Assembly: GCF_040892615.1 (NCBI RefSeq)
Contig: NZ_JBFRYC010000001.1
Location: forward strand, 62,001 to 126,000
Direction of reading: 5' to 3'
DNA: 64,000 nucleotides
Origin: Thioclava arctica
GTDB taxonomy: Bacteria > Pseudomonadota > Alphaproteobacteria > Rhodobacterales > Rhodobacteraceae
Position numbers and translations under genes: made by a program. The notes under the pieces are model-generated. The model did not search any database, was not told where the DNA came from, and saw only the letters and a program-made list of their open reading frames with translations. Shown here one piece after another: positions 35,642 through 44,449 of this stretch (position 1 is the stretch's first letter; each line of letters opens with the position of its first letter).

Positions 35642-36990
35642 GCGAGCCGTCAATCGCGGGGCGGATCTATGAACCCGCAGCCTATGCGGCCAAGTCGCTT
35701 GAGGGCTGCTTTTGGGTGCAAACCGCGCCAGACCCCGCGCAATATCCGCGTTTTGAAGGGGAAAGCAGCGTCGAGTTCGCCGTGATCGGTGCAGGCTTTA
35801 CCGGGCTGTCAGCGGCGCTGCGGCTGTCTGAGGCGGGCGCAGAGGTCGCCGTTCTCGATGCCCACCCGCCGGGCTGGGGCGCGTCGGGGCGCAATGGCGG
35901 GTTTTGCTGTATCGGCGGGGCCAAGGCCAGCAGCGCGCAGATCCGAACCCGCTACGGCGCGGCTGAGGCCGCCAAGTTTCATGCCGCCGAACGCGCCGCG
36001 ATTGAGCAGGTCTCAGATCGCATCGCGACGCTTGGCCTATCGGTAGATCGCCATTCCGAAGGCGAATTGCAACTCGCCCATAGCCCGAAGGTGTTTGCGC
36101 AGATGCGCGCCGAGGCCGCGCAAATCAGCGCGACTTACGGTGTTCAAGCCGATCTGATCGGGCCCGGCGATCTGGCGAGTCTGGGGTTGAACGCGCAAGG
36201 AATGCATGGCGGCTTGCGTCTTGATCTGGGTTTCGCGCTCAACCCGCGCAAATATGCGTTGGGGCTGGCGCGGGCAGTGCAAGATCGCGGCGGGCGTATC
36301 CATGCCGACAGTGCGGTGCACTCGATTACGCGCGAGGGAGAGTTTCATGTGCTACACACCGCGCATGGCCGCTTGCGCGCGCGTCATCTGCTGATGGCGA
36401 CCAACGGCTATTCCTCGGATACGTTGCCGCGCTGGATGCGGTCGCGGTACCTGCCGCTGCAATCCTCGGTGATCGTGACGCGCCCGCTCAGCGAGAATGA
36501 GATCGCCGCGCAGGGCTGGTCGAGCGATCTGATGGCTTATGATTCCCGCAACCTGCTGCATTATTTCCGCTTGATGCCAGATCGCCGGATGCTGTTCGGG
36601 ATGCGCGGTGCGGTGCGCTGGAGCGATGCCAGCCAGCGTGCCCATCGCACCGCCACGCGCGCCCATTTTGATGCGATGTTTCCCGCATGGCAGGGCGTTG
36701 AGACGTCGCATTTCTGGTCGGGCCTTGTTTGTCTGGCGCGCGATCTGGTGCCGTTTGTGGGGGCGCTGGGGCAGGGCGAACGCGTTTACGGCGCCTTTGC
36801 CTATCACGGCAATGGCGTGGCGATGGGCTCGTGGAGCGGCGATCAGATGGCGCGGCTTGCGCTGGGCCAGCCGACCGATCTGCCGAACTTCTTTCAGCGC
36901 AGCCCGCAGCGGTTTGAACTTGGCCCCTTGCGCCGCCTGTCGCTGCCACTGGCGCTGCTGCATTATCGCATCCAGGATGCGCTCAGCTGA
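35638..36990 (+). CDS. FAD-dependent amine oxidoreductase (PuuB-like)
   Basis: A 450-residue DAO-family flavoenzyme: dinucleotide motif VIGAGFTGLSAALRL near 50-65, then GRNGGFCC and a C-terminal FAD contact region (AYHGNGVAMG near 395). It resembles gamma-glutamylputrescine oxidase PuuB. No glutamylputrescine synthetase gene adjoins, so it might oxidise free amines or an amino acid instead. Its GTG start overlaps the permease stop (GTGA), making it the last gene of the transporter operon. Confidence 0.82.
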   Translation: MSEPSIAGRIYEPAAYAAKSLEGCFWVQTAPDPAQYPRFEGESSVEFAVIGAGFTGLSAALRLSEAGAEVAVLDAHPPGWGASGRNGGFCCIGGAKASSAQIRTRYGAAEAAKFHAAERAAIEQVSDRIATLGLSVDRHSEGELQLAHSPKVFAQMRAEAAQISATYGVQADLIGPGDLASLGLNAQGMHGGLRLDLGFALNPRKYALGLARAVQDRGGRIHADSAVHSITREGEFHVLHTAHGRLRARHLLMATNGYSSDTLPRWMRSRYLPLQSSVIVTRPLSENEIAAQGWSSDLMAYDSRNLLHYFRLMPDRRMLFGMRGAVRWSDASQRAHRTATRAHFDAMFPAWQGVETSHFWSGLVCLARDLVPFVGALGQGERVYGAFAYHGNGVAMGSWSGDQMARLALGQPTDLPNFFQRSPQRFELGPLRRLSLPLALLHYRIQDALS

Positions 36991-37101
36991 TATAGCGCCT
37001 GCCCGCGTCCTGTTGTTACCCATGCGCCTTGCTGCCTTGCCCGGCACACACCCGCCCCATAGATCAAGGCCACCGTCCCCGCTTCGCGATTGGTGATACC
37101 C

Positions 37102-38007
37102 GTGACAGTAGCGATCCTGACCTATCTGGCGCTTGCGCTTGTCGTCGCTATGGGCGCGCGTTGGCTGGTGCACCTAGCGCTTCTGCGCGGGTTGGCAGCG
37201 CCCCGGCTTGCCCATGACATCACCCCCGCCGATCTGGATTTGCCGCGCGAGACTGCGCAAGAGATCCGTCTGCCCGGACCGGGGGGGAAATCCCTGTTCG
37301 CGTGGCTGGTGATGCCCGCCACGCCCGGGCCTCATCCGGCGGTGCTGGTGATGCATGGCTGGGGGGCGAATGCGTCGATGATGCTGCAGATCGCGTCGCC
37401 GTTGCACGCGGCGGGCTATGCGGTGCTGTTTGTCGATGCGCGCTGTCATGGGCAAAGCGATGATGATCGCTTTACCTCGATGCCGCGCTTTGCCGAGGAT
37501 ATCGCCGCAGGGCTGGCCTATCTGCGCACCCGCCCCGAGATTGCCCCCGATGCCATCGCCTTGCTGGGGCATTCGGTGGGGGCGGGGGCGGTGTTGCTGC
37601 ATGCCGCGCGCAAGGATGATGTCTGCGCGGTGATCAGCCTGTCCGCCTTTGCCCATCCGCGCGAGGTGATGCGCGCTTGGATGGCGCAATATCACATCCC
37701 GTTTGCGGTGATCGGCCAATACGTCCTGCGCCATGTTGAGCGCGTGATTGGCGCGCGCTTTGATGAGATCGCGCCGATCAACACCGTGGCCCAAGTCCGC
37801 TGCCCATTGCTTTTGGTGCATGGGCGTGACGACACCACCGTGGCGTTTGCCGACGCACTACGCCTGCAAGCGGCCCAGCCTGCCGCGCAGCTTTTGGCCG
37901 TTCCGGGCGATCATGATCTGCGTGAAACTCTGCGTCCCCATTCGGGCGAGTTGGTGGCGTTTCTCGACCGCGCCTGTAAACCCGCGTGGAACAAACGCTT
38001 GGGCTGA
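37102..38007 (+). CDS. Alpha/beta hydrolase with N-terminal membrane anchor
   Basis: A 301-residue protein: one hydrophobic segment at residues 4-20, then an alpha/beta-hydrolase fold. The nucleophile elbow is GHSVGAG (pattern G-x-S-x-G), with the Asp in HGRDDTT and the His in GDHDLR completing a triad. VMHGWGAN marks the oxyanion region. The substrate is unknown. The start is unclear: TTG 37090, GTG 37093 and GTG 37102 are in frame, and none has a good ribosome-binding site. Confidence 0.75.
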   Translation: MTVAILTYLALALVVAMGARWLVHLALLRGLAAPRLAHDITPADLDLPRETAQEIRLPGPGGKSLFAWLVMPATPGPHPAVLVMHGWGANASMMLQIASPLHAAGYAVLFVDARCHGQSDDDRFTSMPRFAEDIAAGLAYLRTRPEIAPDAIALLGHSVGAGAVLLHAARKDDVCAVISLSAFAHPREVMRAWMAQYHIPFAVIGQYVLRHVERVIGARFDEIAPINTVAQVRCPLLLVHGRDDTTVAFADALRLQAAQPAAQLLAVPGDHDLRETLRPHSGELVAFLDRACKPAWNKRLG

Positions 38008-38026
38008 GGTCGCTTGTAATAAGAAA

Positions 38027-38054
38027 CGGCGCGGGGCAGGGGTGCCGCGCGCCG
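38027..38054. terminator. Hairpin between convergent hydrolase and katG genes
   Basis: CGGCGCG at 38027-38033 pairs with CGCGCCG at 38048-38054 across a 14-nt loop. On the minus strand the stem is followed by TTTCTTATT, so it mainly serves katG. Confidence 0.55.
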
Positions 38055-38089
38055 CTTTGAGTTTCTCTCACCTGTGCGGGTGGGGGGGC

Positions 38090-40267
38090 TTAGGCCGCCA
38101 GATCGAAGCGATCCGCCATCATCACCTTGTTCCACGCCGCCACAAAGTCGCGCACGAATTTCTCGGCGCTGTCGTCTTGGGCATAGACCTCGGCATAGGC
38201 GCGCAGGATCGCGTTCGACCCGAAGACCAGATCAATGCGGCTTGCGGTCCACTTCACCGCGCCGGTCTTGCGATCGCGGATCTCATAGCTGCCGTCCGAA
38301 ACCGGATGCCAGCTATTGTCCATATCGGTCAGGTTGACGAAGAAATCGGTCGTCAGCTGGCCTTTGCGATCCGTAAACACGCCGTGATCGCTGCTGCCGT
38401 GATTGGTGCCCAGCACCCGCATACCGCCCACCAGCACCGTCATTTCCGGCGCAGTGAGGCCCATGAGTTGCGCGCGATCCAGCATCATCTCTTCGGGGCT
38501 GACAATGTAGTCCTTCTTGAGCCAGTTGCGGAACCCATCGGCCAGCGGTTCGAGCGCGTCGAAGCTGTCAGCGTCGGTCATCTCATCGGTGGCGTCACCG
38601 CGACCGGGCGTGAAGGGCACGGCGATGTCAAAGCCTGCGGCCTTGATCGCTTGCTCCAGCCCGACATTGCCTGCCAGCACGATCACATCCGCCAGCGAGG
38701 CCCCGGCCTGCGCCGCAATCGGCTCCAGCACGGCCAGAACCTTGGCCAGACGCGCGGGCTCATTGCCCTCCCAGTCTTTTTGCGGTGCCAGACGGATGCG
38801 CGCGCCATTGGCACCGCCCCGCATATCCGAACCGCGATAGGTGCGTGCGCTATCCCATGCGGTGGCGATCAGATCGGCCCCGCCCAGACCGCTGGCCGCG
38901 ATCTTTGCCTTGACCGCGGCGACGTCCCAATCGGTCGCACCTGCCGGGACCGGATCTTGCCAGATCAGATCTTCCGAGGGCACCCATGGCCCGATGTAGC
39001 GCGCCTTCGGCCCCATGTCGCGGTGAGTGAGCTTGAACCAAGCGCGCGCGAACGTGTCCTTGAAATACGCGGGATCGGCCATGAATTTTTGGCAAATCGC
39101 GTTGTAGATCGGGTCCACTTTCATCGCCATATCGGCATCGGACATCATCGGCATCCGGCGCTGAGTCGGGTCCGTGGCGTCGACCGGCATGTCGGCTTCG
39201 GCGATGTTGACGGGCTTCCACTGCTTGGCACCTGCGGGGCTTTGCGTGAGTTCCCATTCATGCCCGAACAGCATGTCGAAATAGCCCATGTCGAATTCCA
39301 GCGGGTTGGTGGTCCACGCCCCTTCCGGGCCGCCGGTGATGGCGTTGCTCGCTTTGCCCCCCATCTCGGGGTTGAACCAGCCCAGACCTTGCTGAGCGAC
39401 ATCCGCCGCCTCGGGCTCTGGCCCCAGCTTGCTCGCATCGCCATTGCCGTGGCATTTGCCGACCGTATGCCCGCCCGCTGTCAGCGCCACGGTTTCCTCA
39501 TCATTCATCGCCATGCGCAAGAAGGTCTCGCGCACTTGCGCGGCCGTCTTCATCGGGTCGGGCACGCCGTTCACGCCTTCGGGGTTCACATAGATCAGAC
39601 CCATCTGCACCGCGGCCAAGGGGTTTTCCATCGTCGCAGGCGCATCCACATCCTCATAGCGTTCGTCCGAGGGCGCGAGCCATTCCTTTTCGGCACCCCA
39701 ATAGGTGTCGGTCTCGGGATGCCAGATGTCTTGACGACCAAAGCCAAAGCCAAAGGTCTTGAGCCCGAGGCTTTCATAGGCCTCATTGCCTGCGAAGATG
39801 ATCAGATCGGCCCAGCTGATCTTGTGGCCGTATTTCTTTTTGAGCGGCCACAAAAGGCGGCGCGCCTTATCAAGGCTTGCGTTATCGGGCCACGAATTGA
39901 GCGGCGCAAATCGCTGGTTGCCAGTACCCGCGCCACCACGCCCGTCGGCCAGTCGATACGACCCCGCCGCGTGCCACGCCAGACGGATCATCAACCCGCC
40001 GTAATGGCCCCAATCCGCGGGCCACCACTCCTGACTGTCGGTGAAAAGCGCGTGCATGTCTTTCTTGAGCGCGTCGTAATCAAGCGTTTCCACCGACTCG
40101 GCGTAGTTGAATTCGCGCCCCAGCGGGTCGGTCTTGGTGTCATGCTGGTGCAAAATGTCGAGGTTGAGCGACTTGGGCCACCAATCCATCACGCCCGTGC
40201 CCGTTTCGGTGTTCGAGCCATGCATCACAGGACATTTGCCCGCCGTGTTCACATCATTTCCGTCCAT
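38090..40267 (-). CDS. katG: Catalase-peroxidase KatG
   Basis: A 725-residue bifunctional haem catalase-peroxidase. The distal site is R95, W98 and H99 (RLAWHAAGSYR), the proximal haem ligand is H267 (TAGGHTVGKCHG), and the Met-Tyr-Trp adduct is complete (M252, Y226, W98). A second, inactive peroxidase-like domain fills the C-terminal half. It destroys hydrogen peroxide in the cytoplasm. It is divergent from oxyR, with about 170 bp between, and OxyR control is expected. ATG 40267 matches the family; longer open frames upstream are chance. Confidence 0.96.
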   Translation of the reverse strand: MDGNDVNTAGKCPVMHGSNTETGTGVMDWWPKSLNLDILHQHDTKTDPLGREFNYAESVETLDYDALKKDMHALFTDSQEWWPADWGHYGGLMIRLAWHAAGSYRLADGRGGAGTGNQRFAPLNSWPDNASLDKARRLLWPLKKKYGHKISWADLIIFAGNEAYESLGLKTFGFGFGRQDIWHPETDTYWGAEKEWLAPSDERYEDVDAPATMENPLAAVQMGLIYVNPEGVNGVPDPMKTAAQVRETFLRMAMNDEETVALTAGGHTVGKCHGNGDASKLGPEPEAADVAQQGLGWFNPEMGGKASNAITGGPEGAWTTNPLEFDMGYFDMLFGHEWELTQSPAGAKQWKPVNIAEADMPVDATDPTQRRMPMMSDADMAMKVDPIYNAICQKFMADPAYFKDTFARAWFKLTHRDMGPKARYIGPWVPSEDLIWQDPVPAGATDWDVAAVKAKIAASGLGGADLIATAWDSARTYRGSDMRGGANGARIRLAPQKDWEGNEPARLAKVLAVLEPIAAQAGASLADVIVLAGNVGLEQAIKAAGFDIAVPFTPGRGDATDEMTDADSFDALEPLADGFRNWLKKDYIVSPEEMMLDRAQLMGLTAPEMTVLVGGMRVLGTNHGSSDHGVFTDRKGQLTTDFFVNLTDMDNSWHPVSDGSYEIRDRKTGAVKWTASRIDLVFGSNAILRAYAEVYAQDDSAEKFVRDFVAAWNKVMMADRFDLAA

Positions 40268-40441
40268 AATCGTGCTCCATTTGCAAAGATGCCGGGCATG
40301 CTGGCGGTCCTTTTGCTCCCCACTGAAACTCTGACGGGGGCGGCCAAAACCGCTGGGGCGTGCCAAGATTCTGCTTGGAATGTAGCAGTGTTTGTCATTA
40401 AGAAAATTTAGATTTACTAATTGTTGAGATAACGTGAGCTT

Positions 40442-41377
40442 ATGGCACCCCTGACGATGAAGCATTTGCGCTACTTTGAGGCGCTCGCGTGCCATGGCCA
40501 TTTCGGTCGCGCGGCAGAGTCCTGCGCCATCTCGCAGCCCGCGCTTTCGGTGCAGATCAAGGAGTTGGAGGAGATTCTTGGAGCCCCCCTTGTGGAACGT
40601 GGGGCGCGCCAGATCCGGCTGACAAGCCTTGGCGCGGCGCTGGCGGATCGGGCCCGCGCGATTTTGCGCTCGGTCGATGAATTGGCAGAATTGGCGCGCG
40701 TGGCGCATGGCCCGCTCAGCGGGCGGCTGCGCATCGGCGTGATTCCCACCATTGCACCCTATCTGCTGCCCGATGTGATCCGCGCCTTGGGCGCGCGCTA
40801 TCGCGATCTTGATATCCACCCGCGCGAGGCGATCACGCAGACCTTGATCCGCGACCTCAGCGAGGGGCGCATGGATATTGCTATCGTCGCCTTGCCGGTC
40901 TCCGAGATCACCTTGCACGAAGAGCCCTTGTTTGACGAGGAATTCGCGCTGGTGCGTGCGCGCGCAGATGCCGACAAACCGGTGCCCAGCCGCGAGGGGC
41001 TGCTGGAGATGCGGTTGCTCCTGCTTGAAGAGGGCCATTGTTTTCGCGATCAGGCCCTGTCCTTTTGCAAACCCTCGCGGCTGGGTCCGCAGGACTTGAT
41101 GGAGGGCAGCTCGCTCAGCACGCTGGTGCAGATGGTCGGTGCGGGAATCGGGATTACCTTGATCCCCGAGATGGCGGTGCGCAACGAGATGCGCGCGGCA
41201 GAGGTTTCAGTCGCGCGTCTGCCCGCGCCCCGTCCAAAGCGCACGATTGGCCTTGTTTGGCGCAAATCGAGCCCGATGGCCTCGCAATACGCCCAAATCG
41301 CGCATCATCTGCGCCAAGACCTCCCCGTGCCTGACCGGGCATGGGCGGCGCGCTCATTGGAGGACGATCTGACATGA
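40442..41377 (+). CDS. oxyR: Hydrogen peroxide-sensing regulator OxyR
   Basis: A 311-residue LysR-type regulator with the OxyR redox switch: C200 and C209 in GHCFRDQALSFC match E. coli Cys199 and Cys208, which form a disulfide on oxidation. The DNA-binding helix reads AISQPALSVQIKELE. Divergence from katG fits direct control of it. Start is 40442 or ATG 40457; neither has a strong Shine-Dalgarno. Its stop overlaps the following ATG by four bases. Confidence 0.92.
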   Translation: MAPLTMKHLRYFEALACHGHFGRAAESCAISQPALSVQIKELEEILGAPLVERGARQIRLTSLGAALADRARAILRSVDELAELARVAHGPLSGRLRIGVIPTIAPYLLPDVIRALGARYRDLDIHPREAITQTLIRDLSEGRMDIAIVALPVSEITLHEEPLFDEEFALVRARADADKPVPSREGLLEMRLLLLEEGHCFRDQALSFCKPSRLGPQDLMEGSSLSTLVQMVGAGIGITLIPEMAVRNEMRAAEVSVARLPAPRPKRTIGLVWRKSSPMASQYAQIAHHLRQDLPVPDRAWAARSLEDDLT

Positions 41378-42099
41378 AACTCGGTTTTATCGGCACTGGC
41401 ACGATTGCAGCGGCGGTCGTCACCGGCCTCGCCCCAGAGCGCCATCAAATCACCGTGTCCGAACGCAGCCGAGCGCATGCGGCCCGCCTGACGCAGGCGT
41501 TCGATTGCGTCAGCGTTGCGGCCAATCAAGACGTCATAGATCGCAGCGATATCGTGTTTCTGGGCCTTCTTGCCGCCCACGCCCCCGCCGTTCTGGCGAA
41601 TCTGCGGTTTCGCAAAGGCCAGCGGGTGATTTCGTTCATTGCCGAGATGCCTTTGGACGAGATCGCCGTACAGGTTGCCCCGGCAAAGGCCGCTGCGATC
41701 ATGCTCCCCTTTCCAGCCATCGCACAGGGAGGATCGCCGATTTTGACCTTGGGCGATGTCGCCCTCGTGCGCGAGATATTCAGCCCCGCCAATCACGTCT
41801 TTGCGCTGCAAAGCGTCGGTGAACTGAATGCCTATCTTTGCGCCCAAGCCGTGCTGTCCCCCGCGCTCTTGATGATCGCAGCGACTGCAGATTGGTTGGA
41901 ACATCAGGGGGTTGAACGCGCGCAGGGCGAATCCTTTTTGCGCGCGCTGATTGGCGCGAACTTGCAGGCGGGCCCCTGTCGCGAGACGCTTGAAGCGCTT
42001 TCCACTCCAGGGGGGTATAATCTGCGGCTGCGCCAATCCTTGGAACAGGCCGGGCTAGAGGAATCGCTGCGCCAAGGCTTAGATGCGCTGCGCAAATAG
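41374..42099 (+). CDS. Pyrroline-5-carboxylate reductase-like protein
   Basis: A 241-residue Rossmann-fold protein: GFIGTGTIAAAVVTGL at the N-terminus binds NAD(P), and the rest follows the ProC layout, including a helical dimerisation region with NLQAGPCRETLEALSTPGGYNL near the end, matching the ProC active-site loop TPGGTT. It is shorter than ProC (about 270), so a proline-pathway role is uncertain. The ATG overlaps the oxyR stop, an unusual coupling. Confidence 0.75.
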   Translation: MKLGFIGTGTIAAAVVTGLAPERHQITVSERSRAHAARLTQAFDCVSVAANQDVIDRSDIVFLGLLAAHAPAVLANLRFRKGQRVISFIAEMPLDEIAVQVAPAKAAAIMLPFPAIAQGGSPILTLGDVALVREIFSPANHVFALQSVGELNAYLCAQAVLSPALLMIAATADWLEHQGVERAQGESFLRALIGANLQAGPCRETLEALSTPGGYNLRLRQSLEQAGLEESLRQGLDALRK

Positions 42100-42482
42100 G
42101 ACGGGCCGCGTCCGCTCCTCGGCCCAAAGCCGTTGTCTCAGGCCGATATGCATATCGAGCGCTTTTCTATCGAAATCCCCGGCCCTAGCGGCCTTGGCAC
42201 TTTTGTCCCGCGTGCACCTAAAGCCGAAGCGCAGCGCAATCAGGCGTTCACGCGCCTTTTTCTGCTGAGGATGGTGGCGGTTTTTCGCGTGGATCGGTGG
42301 TGTCTTGGGGGTTGCGACGGTCGGTTTCATCGGCTCGGGCTGCAAATTCAAGCCCGCTGGGAGCGTGCTCTGCCCCCGAAAAAGCTCCAGCGTCCGGCGA
42401 TCCAAATTCCGTAGTCAGCGCCCCGATCAGCGCGTCCCGAGATCGCGAAGTCAGGAAAGGGTCTGGCTGTTCTGAAGGAAGT
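42100..42482. other. Intergenic region upstream of tRNA-Gln's 3' end
   Basis: About 380 bp with no supported gene. Short frames exist on both strands, including a minus-strand one with a disordered, Pro/Asp/Glu-rich product, but none has a recognisable domain or ribosome-binding site. It may be the trailer of the tRNA-Gln transcript. Confidence 0.4.
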
Positions 42483-42557
42483 TGGCTGGGATGGTAGGAT
42501 TCGAACCTACGGTACACTGTACCAAAAACAGTTGCCTTACCACTTGGCTACATCCCA
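42483..42557 (-). tRNA. tRNA-Gln (anticodon TTG)
   Basis: A 75-nt cloverleaf on the minus strand: acceptor TGGGATG with CATCCCA, anticodon loop TTTTGGT (TTG), T-stem GTAGG/CCTAC with TTCGAAT, discriminator G and encoded CCA. It reads CAA codons. It lies beside, and antisense to, the leader of the flavoprotein gene. Confidence 0.96.
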
Positions 42558-42655
42558 ACTTGGCGCGGTTTCTAGCTAAGGAGTTGCGGCGCTGCAAGGG
42601 AAAAATCGTGCAAATTTCGATTGCGTGTGATCGCGGGCTCGGGCAAGTGGCTGGC

Positions 42656-43846
42656 ATGGAAACCACTGATGTTGTCATTCTGGGTGCAGGGGCCGCAGGC
42701 CTTATGGCAGCGATCGAGGCGGGGCGGCGTGGGCGCCGTGTTATTGTGCTCGATCATGCGCGCGCGCCGGGCGAGAAGATTCGCATCTCGGGGGGCGGGC
42801 GGTGCAATTTCACCAACCGTGCTTTGACGCGGCAAAATGCTATGCAGCGGTTATTGTCGGCCAATCCGCGCTTCGCGCTCTCGGCGCTGTCGCGCTACAC
42901 GCCCGATGATTTTATCGCCCGGATCGACGCGGCGGGAATCGCTTGGCATGAAAAGCATCTTGGTCAGCTGTTTTGTGATGGTAAGGCGACGCAGGTGGTC
43001 GATCTGCTGGTGCGCGATCTGCGCGCGGCGGGCGCAGAGTTGCGCTTGCAAGTGAGCGTCGAGGGCGTGAGTCGCACTGCCGATGGGTTCAGCGTCGCTA
43101 CCAGTGCGGGGCCGATTGCGGCGCAATCGGTGATCGTCGCGACGGGCGGCAAGTCGATTCCCAAAATGGGCGCGACCGGCATCGGCTATCAGATCGCGCG
43201 CGATTTCGGACTGGGCCTGATCGAGACCCGCCCCGCGCTGGTGCCCCTGACCTTTGCCGAACAGGATTTGGCGCGTTCAGCGCCGCTGTCGGGCATCGCG
43301 CTGGAGGCGCGCGTCGGGCATGGCAAGATCGGCTTTGACGAGGCGCTTTTGTTCACCCATCGCGGTCTGTCTGGGCCTGCGATCCTGCAAATTTCCAGCT
43401 ATTGGCGCGAAGGCGATGCGATCGAAGTCGACCTGATGCCGGGGCGCGATATTGCCGCCGATCTGGCCGAGCAGCGCGCCAGCACCGGGAAACAAGCGCT
43501 GCACAACGCGCTGGCGCGTCACATGCCAGACAAGCTGGCGCAGTATATCGTCGCCGATACCGGGCTGACGGGGCGTCTTGCCGATCAGCCCAACACCGCG
43601 CTGGCCAAGATCGCCGAGCGGGTGCATCGCTGGCAGGTGCGCCCCGTGGGCTCTGAGGGCTACCGCACCGCAGAGGTCACGCTGGGCGGCGTTGACACCA
43701 CTGATCTGGATGCCAAAACCCTGCAGGCGCGCAGCGTCTCGGGGCTGTATTTCATCGGCGAAGTTGTGGATGTTACGGGCTGGCTTGGCGGGTATAATTT
43801 CCAATGGGCCTGGGCCTCGGGTTGGGCGGCGGGGCAGGTGGCCTAA
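42656..43846 (+). CDS. NAD(P)/FAD-dependent flavoprotein (HI0933/TIGR03862-like)
   Basis: A 396-residue flavoprotein: GAGAAGLMAA at 10-19 binds FAD, and KIRISGGGRCNFTN at 41-54 is the HI0933-family signature. The C-terminal EVVDVTGWLGGYNFQWAWASG is the second FAD contact. Members are of unknown substrate. ATG 42656 follows the tRNA-Gln region; an open frame continuing upstream runs through the tRNA and is not coding. Confidence 0.85.
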   Translation: METTDVVILGAGAAGLMAAIEAGRRGRRVIVLDHARAPGEKIRISGGGRCNFTNRALTRQNAMQRLLSANPRFALSALSRYTPDDFIARIDAAGIAWHEKHLGQLFCDGKATQVVDLLVRDLRAAGAELRLQVSVEGVSRTADGFSVATSAGPIAAQSVIVATGGKSIPKMGATGIGYQIARDFGLGLIETRPALVPLTFAEQDLARSAPLSGIALEARVGHGKIGFDEALLFTHRGLSGPAILQISSYWREGDAIEVDLMPGRDIAADLAEQRASTGKQALHNALARHMPDKLAQYIVADTGLTGRLADQPNTALAKIAERVHRWQVRPVGSEGYRTAEVTLGGVDTTDLDAKTLQARSVSGLYFIGEVVDVTGWLGGYNFQWAWASGWAAGQVA

Positions 43847-43872
43847 CGGCGCGTTGGAAGGAAAGAGGTATC

Positions 43873-44331
43873 ATGATCACGATCACCCGCGAGTCGCCGC
43901 TGCACCCGGATTTGGCCACGCTACATGTGCGCCACCACGCAGCGATGCATGCCGATACGCCCCCTGAATCGATTCATATGATGCCACCCGAGGCGCTGGC
44001 CGCCCCCGCAATCGCGTTTTTCGTGATGCGCGAAGGATCGGCGGTGATCGGGATGGGCGCCTATAAACGCTTTGCTCCCGATCACGGCGAGATCAAGTCG
44101 ATGCATGTTCTGGCCGAGACGCGCGGGCGCGGTCTTGCGCGGCAGATGCTTGACCATCTGATCGCGCAGGCCCGTGCTGACGGGATCACCCGCCTCAGCC
44201 TTGAAACCGGCACGCAACCTTCGTTTGAGGCCGCCCGCATCCTGTATCTGCGCGCAGGCTTTCAGGACTGCCCGCCGTTTGGCAGCTACCGCGAAGATCC
44301 GAATTCAGTCTACCTGACCCGCGCGATCTAA
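43873..44331 (+). CDS. GNAT-family N-acetyltransferase
   Basis: A 152-residue GNAT: IKSMHVLAETRGRGLARQMLDHLI is the acetyl-CoA-binding R/Q-x-x-G-x-G/A loop, and RILYLRAGFQDCPPFG is the C-terminal signature. It transfers acetyl from acetyl-CoA to an unknown amine. GAAAGAGG precedes ATG 43873. It is the last gene before tRNA-Arg. Confidence 0.85.
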   Translation: MITITRESPLHPDLATLHVRHHAAMHADTPPESIHMMPPEALAAPAIAFFVMREGSAVIGMGAYKRFAPDHGEIKSMHVLAETRGRGLARQMLDHLIAQARADGITRLSLETGTQPSFEAARILYLRAGFQDCPPFGSYREDPNSVYLTRAI

Positions 44332-44372
44332 ACTTGCACGCCCGCGCAATCTGTCGCATCTAGGCACTCTGC

Positions 44373-44449
44373 GGTCCCTTAGCTCAACTGGATAGAGCAG
44401 CTGACTTCTAATCAGCAGGTTGAGGGTTCGAGTCCTTCAGGGATCGCCA
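44373..44449 (+). tRNA. tRNA-Arg (anticodon TCT), integration target
   Basis: A 77-nt cloverleaf: acceptor GGTCCCT with AGGGATC, anticodon loop CTTCTAA (TCT), T-loop TTCGAGT, discriminator G and encoded CCA. It reads AGA codons. Its 3' 45 bases are the left attachment site of the integrated element; they recur exactly at the far end, so the tRNA stays functional. Confidence 0.96.
44405..44449. repeat. Left attachment site (attL core), inside tRNA-Arg
   Basis: The 45 bases from the anticodon loop (CTTCTAATC) to the terminal CCA are identical to 54699-54743. They are the crossover region used by the integrase. Confidence 0.9.

Noticed and set aside
37748..40411. Very long open frame (887 codons) on the plus strand opposite katG
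   Set aside because: It is antisense to the complete, motif-rich katG and its translation is Arg/His-rich low-information sequence, a usual by-product of GC-rich coding DNA.
40268..41038. Upstream extension of the katG frame across oxyR
   Set aside because: The extra residues have no peroxidase similarity and cover oxyR on the other strand; ATG 40267 gives the normal family length.
42133..42414. 93-codon plus-strand frame between the ProC-like gene and tRNA-Gln
   Set aside because: No ribosome-binding site, mixed composition and no recognisable domain; frames on the other strand are equally long.
42482..42655. In-frame extension of the flavoprotein gene upstream of 42656
   Set aside because: It runs through the tRNA-Gln gene on the opposite strand; the FAD motif is correctly placed with ATG 42656.
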